From assembly GCA_036924285.1 (NCBI GenBank), contig JAYKYS010000012.1, forward strand, positions 10,230,001 through 10,294,000: a stretch of 64,000 nucleotides of DNA, given 5' to 3'. The position numbers and the translations under genes are program-made. A model generated the notes under the pieces. It was not told the DNA's origin and ran no database searches. It saw nothing but the letters and a program-made list of their open reading frames with translations. Each line of letters opens with the position of its first letter. Positions within the stretch are counted from its first letter, which is position 1. This DNA is from Asterella californica (lineage: Eukaryota; Streptophyta; Marchantiopsida; Marchantiales; Aytoniaceae). Positions 59,068 through 64,000 of the stretch are shown in pieces.

Positions 59068-61609
59068 CTACAAGAGTGGTTTCAGAAAACCCTTGCTCTT
59101 ACAGATAGGAGAATCTCTCAAAGTCTGTCTGTTTCGTTCGTGGTTTGTACGAACGGTCAGAAACTGTACAGAACGTCTATCATCTGGACTACGGATCATA
59201 ACATAATGAGATCCGTCATCCATCACCTTGGTCTCCATTCTAACCGCAGTGATATAAGGCTGACCAAGAATCACAGGATATGAAGCAGAAGATTGCATGA
59301 AGAAGTGTTGATCTACCTCCACATCACCTAGCTTCACCCTCACGTTAGGACAAGCGCCGTATAACTCACCCTTCTGGTTGTTTGTAGCTCATAGCACCCA
59401 ACCATGGTTCAGTTCGATAGGTCACTGTCCTCTCTCATACACTTCTCGTGACATGATGTTGATCTCTGAACCGTGATCAACCAAAGCAGCAACATGTTCA
59501 AGACTTCCAAGGCGTACTCGTGTAGCAGTCGTAGCACGAGTCCAGTGCCTTTTTTTGAAGTCGCTATCAGTAGCTGGACTCTCATCGTCAGCTTCATCAT
59601 CATCGAATTCAGCAGTGTTGGTACCAGCAACCAACGCTTCTTGCTGGTACTCTGTATCATCAGCCTCCTGAAAATGCACCTTCCTGAATTCTGCATCATT
59701 AACAGAAGTTCCTATTACATCTATCATCTGACTTTCTACTTGTTCAGACATCACCTATCTCTTCCGCTTGGTGATGTCGATGATCAGCTCGTGAAACTCC
59801 CTCTTCGCAATACCAAGAACTTCTCGAAGAAAAAACTCGATTCGCGCATCAAGTATTCTCTGCTCCAAGATGCTCTTGAGATCAGTTGAAGCCTCGATAT
59901 CAGCCGCCAACTTATAAGCCGATCCCTTCTCCTTCTCTTGGGTAGTAAACCGCCTACCAGCAGTCGTTGGCTCCTGCTGGGATCTTTGCACGTCCTCCAT
60001 CGGACCTGGTGCAAGTGGGGGAGCTGTAGAAGTAGAAGGGATGTCTTCAGGAGGAGCCGCTCGTCTCCTCGTGATCCTCCGTCTATCTCCAGTCTCCTCT
60101 GGAACTCTAGTATCAAGTTCAGAGGCTTCTCGCCGCCTCTTCTTCTCTACAGAAGCATCCTGCCAGTGAATGTGTCTATCCACGTCCAAGAATGCTTTGA
60201 TAGACGCAGCATCAACAAGATCTCCCCATCTTGTGACCCTACGGATAGTCTCTGCTCCTCTCTTCAATACTTCAGAAGGAACAGGAGCAATACTCTTCTT
60301 AGTAGTCCTATCTAGCAACGGAGGACTAGAAGAAACCTCAATGTGACCGGCATATACATCAGGATTTATCGGTGGTGCCATCAATGCATGTACAGTTGCA
60401 GCCATAGTAATCTGAGGTAGACTCCTCATGCCTCCTCGTCCAAACTGTGTGTTCAGCGGCTCTCCGGTAGAAGAAAGGTGCAGCCTACCGTTCTAGTAGC
60501 GAACCACACCATCTCGTAAAGCAACCGTAAGTTCTTGACAGTCTCCTCAGAAATGATCAGGACTGTCACATCAGATACATCTACGAACATGAGTACCTCC
60601 TGGATGTGCAGCAGCAGGCGCCGATGGCTCCTCTCTCTGCAGGCCAGCTAGCTCCATCTTTAGTTCTCTCATCTGCCGAATCAGGTCTTCGATCTGGTTC
60701 TGCTGTCCATGGTTCTCCGCAGGTCTCTAAATCGGTGCCCTCTGTGCAGGAACTGACACAACTGGCATCAAAAGAACTGCAGCCGGGACAACAGGTCTAG
60801 GAGCCGGAGCCGGAGGTTGCTGTACTTGAGGAGCAGTACGAGGTTGAGCGGTCACTTCTGCAAGCGGACGTCCTCCCACAGCCACTCTTCCCCTCCTCTG
60901 CCTCGTTAGTACGACAACAGCATCCTCGACTCTTCCCCAATCAGTAGTAACTCCTCCTTCAGCAGATCGATCGACCAACATAAAACATAACCGATCTGCT
61001 GTAGCATCATCGGTAGCTTGTAGGAAAAGCTCGGTTCTCCTAGCATCTAAGGTTATCCTCTCAAGAGTTGAGAGTTGTCGGTATCTCTGATCAAACTCTC
61101 TCAGCATCTCATTCAGGCTCATCATCTGACCAGGTTGCTGCTCAACCCAGTCCAGAAATGTTCTCCTAGTAACTCTATCTGAATCTTCTTCAAGAAACTC
61201 CTCTCGAAGAGATCGTTCAAAACTCATCCAGATTCCAAGGTTTCTTCTCTGTACATCCCTAACTTGGTCCCGCAACTCAAGGATTATAGCTAACTCGAAA
61301 CTTCCTATCATCTCAACATCCGTAACTCTAACCAGCTCCATCTCTCCTCTGTACTCACGCAGATACCTAGAAATATCTCTTCCTTCAAACCTTCCACACC
61401 TATTCACTATCGCTTGCAAAGCCTTGGTGGATTTTAACTCACCCCCTCCAACGATCGGATGCTGTTGGACCGGGAAGTGTCTTCAGAATCTCAACCGTAT
61501 CCAGACCAAATGTAGATGTCGTTGCAGCCACCAGTGCTACAGAAGATGTTGCAGTAGACGTAGATGCAGCAGCCGTAGAAGTAGCAGCAGCAGCGCCCTT
61601 GCGATCCAT
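59068..61609 (-). pseudogene. gag: A'3 gag-protease remnant
   Basis: Start at MDRKGAAAA (61609). A frameshift near 61470 follows the Ala/Thr-rich segment. Capsid-like region 61419-60727. Stops then replace Gln before RPAENHG (about 60728), Trp in the zinc knuckle (CI.CDSPDHF), the next Arg, a Gln (RY.NGRLH), Gln after KRKR (about 59757), Trp after RGQ (about 59420) and Arg in GWVL.A. The protease-like ALVDHGSEINIMS (59490) and VILGQPYI are preserved. By comparison with A'1 (50646-53198) essentially all stops are transition mutations. Confidence 0.8.
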
Positions 61610-61684
61610 CTCTTCTCCTTGTAGTAAACTCAACCTTCTCAATCAATCACCCCAAGAGCTCTCAGTGGAAGCACCAGATTGTAT

Positions 61685-63409
61685 GTCGAGGCGAGAGTTT
61701 CCTAGGAAGGGCGAAACCTTCTAGCTGTGATACGATCCTGAAGAGGAGGGCAAAAACCACACACGGAATACAGACTGCAAGAAAACACACCACCACGATT
61801 TCAATCCGGTCAAGATAAAACACACGACGTGCAAGTGGATCTTCAACTCCAGATCATACAGATTGAAAAGCTCACGCTCAAGGACTCAGAATATCAGAAA
61901 ACTGCTCATGTGAAACACCAGCGCGTTCACCTAGAAGCTTCTCGGTTTCTTTTCAGAAAAGTATGCGTACAAGTTGTAGGTCTCCTCTCTACTCGATTCT
62001 GTCTCCTAAGCTCAATCTCTCGATATCAAAACTCTGAACAGTCAGAAAACCTCTCTAGACGTAACCTCTGTGTAAAATTTCTCTCCTCAGCTCTACTGTT
62101 TCTCTCTACTCGATAGTCTCCGCACGGTAAACTCTATACTGCTCGATAATCGACAATCTGCGATAATCTCATAATGCCATGAGAATTCTCTCTCTCCGGA
62201 GTACACCCCTCTGGGTTTTCCTCCACCCTACGTAACCTTCAGTGTCATCTGATAGGGGTAAAAGATGCTCTAAACAGATGGCAGCAGAAAAATAAATTAC
62301 TGATAATAAATCTACACGTAAGAAGATTATTTCACTAAGCTTCGCAAGTTCATTTGTACGGACGGCCGCTGAGTCGATCATACAGTCAGCATTTACCACC
62401 TCCACTCGAAGTAACTCCACCACGGCTACCTCTGGCCACCGGAATCACCTCGTTCTGACACGTAGAGGTCGATTTATCATCATTGTCGTTTTCCGGCCCC
62501 CTTAAACTTCAAAATGCTGTAAGTATTGCCTCAGGTATCAATTTCACTTGATTTTTCGACCCAAGTGAATAATATTTCGAACTCTACATTTTTCGACAAA
62601 AGAATTGGTACCGACTTGGAGTATCTTTGATGTCATCTCGCTACCCCATGACTTAGAGGGCTGCAACCGAATTCGTACTAATTATCCCGACAACCCGAAA
62701 GTGAGAGGTCCATTTTGAAACCCGATGGTAATCTCCCTCTAGCATCCACACTAGGTGATTGCACTAGTGCAAGGATAGACGGAGGCATCCCGCATTCATT
62801 GTACGTTTAAGAGACATCTAGTGTTCCGCCCCTAAGCAACTTGGTGTCCTCATATTCCCCCGAAGGGGCCAGCCTACTCCAAGCCGGTTGTGAGTCTGAA
62901 GGGATTTGATCCGGATACCTCCTCCCTACAAGTTTCTCAGCTACACCACGGAAGCTGATCTCACAACTAGTTTTGAAGACCAGTTTCTAAGCTAATATGC
63001 TAGAAAGCTGCGGTATTTCGTCTTTCCTTTGCTAGCACGAAGTGCCATAACTTTCTCTAGAAATGCTCTTTTTGTACATTTCGAATTTTAAACAAGTACT
63101 ACAATCTACAATCTACATGAGAAATATCTAAAAAGTATTTTTCGAACTCACTCAGATTTACGGTAAATTTCCCGATATCAGAAATCTTGTAGAAGAACCC
63201 CAAGTAACTTTTTGCCTGCAACTCCGTTTGTAACTTTTGAACATACCATGGTGATCAGCGCGACGAGACCTACGTCGTGGTGTTTTCAGATTTTCGAATG
63301 CTCACTTCCTCCAGAATCGACTTCTCAAAGGTCTTCGCTCCACTCAAAGAGACTAACTTCTAACTGAGAGGTGAATTATTCACTATGTGGAATAATTCAC
63401 ATCACGACA
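61685..63409 (-). repeat. 5' LTR of A'3 (1725 bp)
   Basis: Minus strand start TGTCGTGATGTGAATTATTCC at 63409 and end CTCGCCTCGACA at 61685. It is more diverged from the A'1 LTRs than they are from each other. It carries the tRNA-like module at about 62890-62980. TGGTGCTTCCACTGAGAG (PBS) lies at about 61661-61678. Confidence 0.85.
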
Positions 63410-64000
63410 ACGGGTCAGCAAGAATCTGTCTATCTTGTAGGTTCTAGAGGATCTCGAGGTAGGGGTTGTGGCAAAGGTGCTGGACGTGGACGGGGTATGG
63501 ACAGCAACAACAACCGCAGCAACAGCAGAACCAGCAACAGTCTGGTTCCAACAACAATCAGAGAAGAGCGCCTGGTTCCTGCAACTATTGCAAGAAGCAA
63601 GGCCACAATGCGAATCAGTGCTACAAGAAGCAGAACGATCAAAGACAACAACACGACAACAACCCCCAACAAGGTAACAGCAACCAGCAAGGCTATGCAG
63701 TCACTGAGCATGTCTATTCGGAGTAGTTGCTGATTACTACACATCAGAGTTATGCGGCTTTCAAGCCACGGACTGACTGGATGATCGATTCCGGCGCCAC
63801 CAGTCACATGACTCCCCATCGGGAGTGGTTTAGTTCACTCGAGTCTGTGGAGACTCCACATTTTATGATGACAGGAGATGACACCAAGCACAAGATCCAG
63901 CACAAGGGTAACATTCCATTTGACATTCCTGCTTCAGCATTTATTGGTATACGGAATGTCTAACATGTACCCACGTTGACTAGAAACCTGCTATCTGTAG
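63410..64000 (+). pseudogene. Ty1/Copia gag-protease remnant
   Basis: A Gly/Arg stretch (GSRGSRGRGCGKGAGRGRG) is followed after a frameshift near 63498 by a Gln-rich segment with zinc knuckle CNYCKKQGHNANQC (about 63580-63625). After a TAG at 63724 (a likely former CAG) comes the Copia protease motif WMIDSGATSHMT (about 63778-63813) with FMMTGDD downstream. A stop at 63961 replaces the residue before HVPTLTRNLLSV, the usual Copia continuation, at the window edge. The 5' part is missing beyond the A'3 insertion. The CCHC motif plus DSGATSHM separates it from the Gypsy families here. Confidence 0.82.

Larger units (their letters stand above)
56930..63409 (-). mobile_element. A' element, 3'-truncated and heavily mutated (A'3)
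   Basis: Minus strand: LTR (63409-61685), PBS, gag-protease (61609-59068), pol through RNase H (59033-56930). Integrase and the 3' LTR are missing where the D2 LTR begins. The right flank is Copia sequence, so it appears inserted in a Copia element. Many nonsense codons are C-to-T or G-to-A relative to A'1 and B. Confidence 0.8.

Noticed and set aside
1..64000. Host single-copy genes or bacterial operons
   Set aside because: Every convincing coding region belongs to a retroelement. No tRNA synthetase, ribosomal, metabolic or bacterial gene was seen.

Overview
The window holds no recognisable host gene. It is almost entirely nested and partly decayed LTR retrotransposons: several Ty3/Gypsy families and the edge of one Ty1/Copia element. 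This points to a large, repeat-rich plant-lineage nuclear genome. A Ty3/Gypsy element carrying a DNMT3-like cytosine methyltransferase suggests a charophyte alga, because retrotransposon-borne methyltransferases are known from charophytes and dinoflagellates. The taxon is inference; no host marker gene is present.

Layout. (1) 1-6124: a decayed + strand Ty3/Gypsy element with its 3' LTR, apparently inserted in an LTR of family D. (2) 6125-11422: the 3' half of a minus-strand family D element (RNase H, integrase, polypurine tract, LTR), interrupted by a solo-LTR-like 2.0 kb element (family E) and a fragment of a family B LTR. (3) 11423-19249: family D copy D1, with a coiled-coil ORF1, a PBS and an LTR that holds a second E element. 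A short inverted piece of D LTR caps its left end. (4) 19250-20101: another D integrase remnant. (5) 20102-24845: a chimera of family A with LTR pieces in inverted orientation at its ends. (6) 24846-56929: family D copy D2, split by two large insertions. One is the methyltransferase element (28195-46851), itself split by an intact-looking family B element (36007-44712). The other is an internally deleted A' element (48912-56204). (7) 56930-63409: a minus-strand A' element cut off in its RNase H/integrase region. (8) 63410-64000: a Ty1/Copia gag-protease remnant running off the window.

The methyltransferase element is the most notable. In one reading frame it encodes Gag (two zinc knuckles), protease, a DNMT3-like methyltransferase with its catalytic motifs visible, reverse transcriptase, RNase H and integrase, then a C-terminal PHD finger. 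Removing the B insertion and one copy of its 4-bp target duplication keeps integrase in frame. The TAG between methyltransferase and reverse transcriptase lies in a tobamovirus-type leaky context (TAG CAG TCA). The element thus pairs a methylation writer with a putative chromatin reader.

Other recurrent signals are: LTRs with TGTCG...CGACA ends and 4-bp target duplications; nonsense codons in the A' copies that are nearly all C-to-T or G-to-A changes; a tRNA-like Pol III promoter module inside A' LTRs; LTR pieces in inverted orientation capping three elements; and strong GAAGAC/GTCTTC enrichment in family D. All boundaries and similarities were judged by eye, without alignments or database searches.
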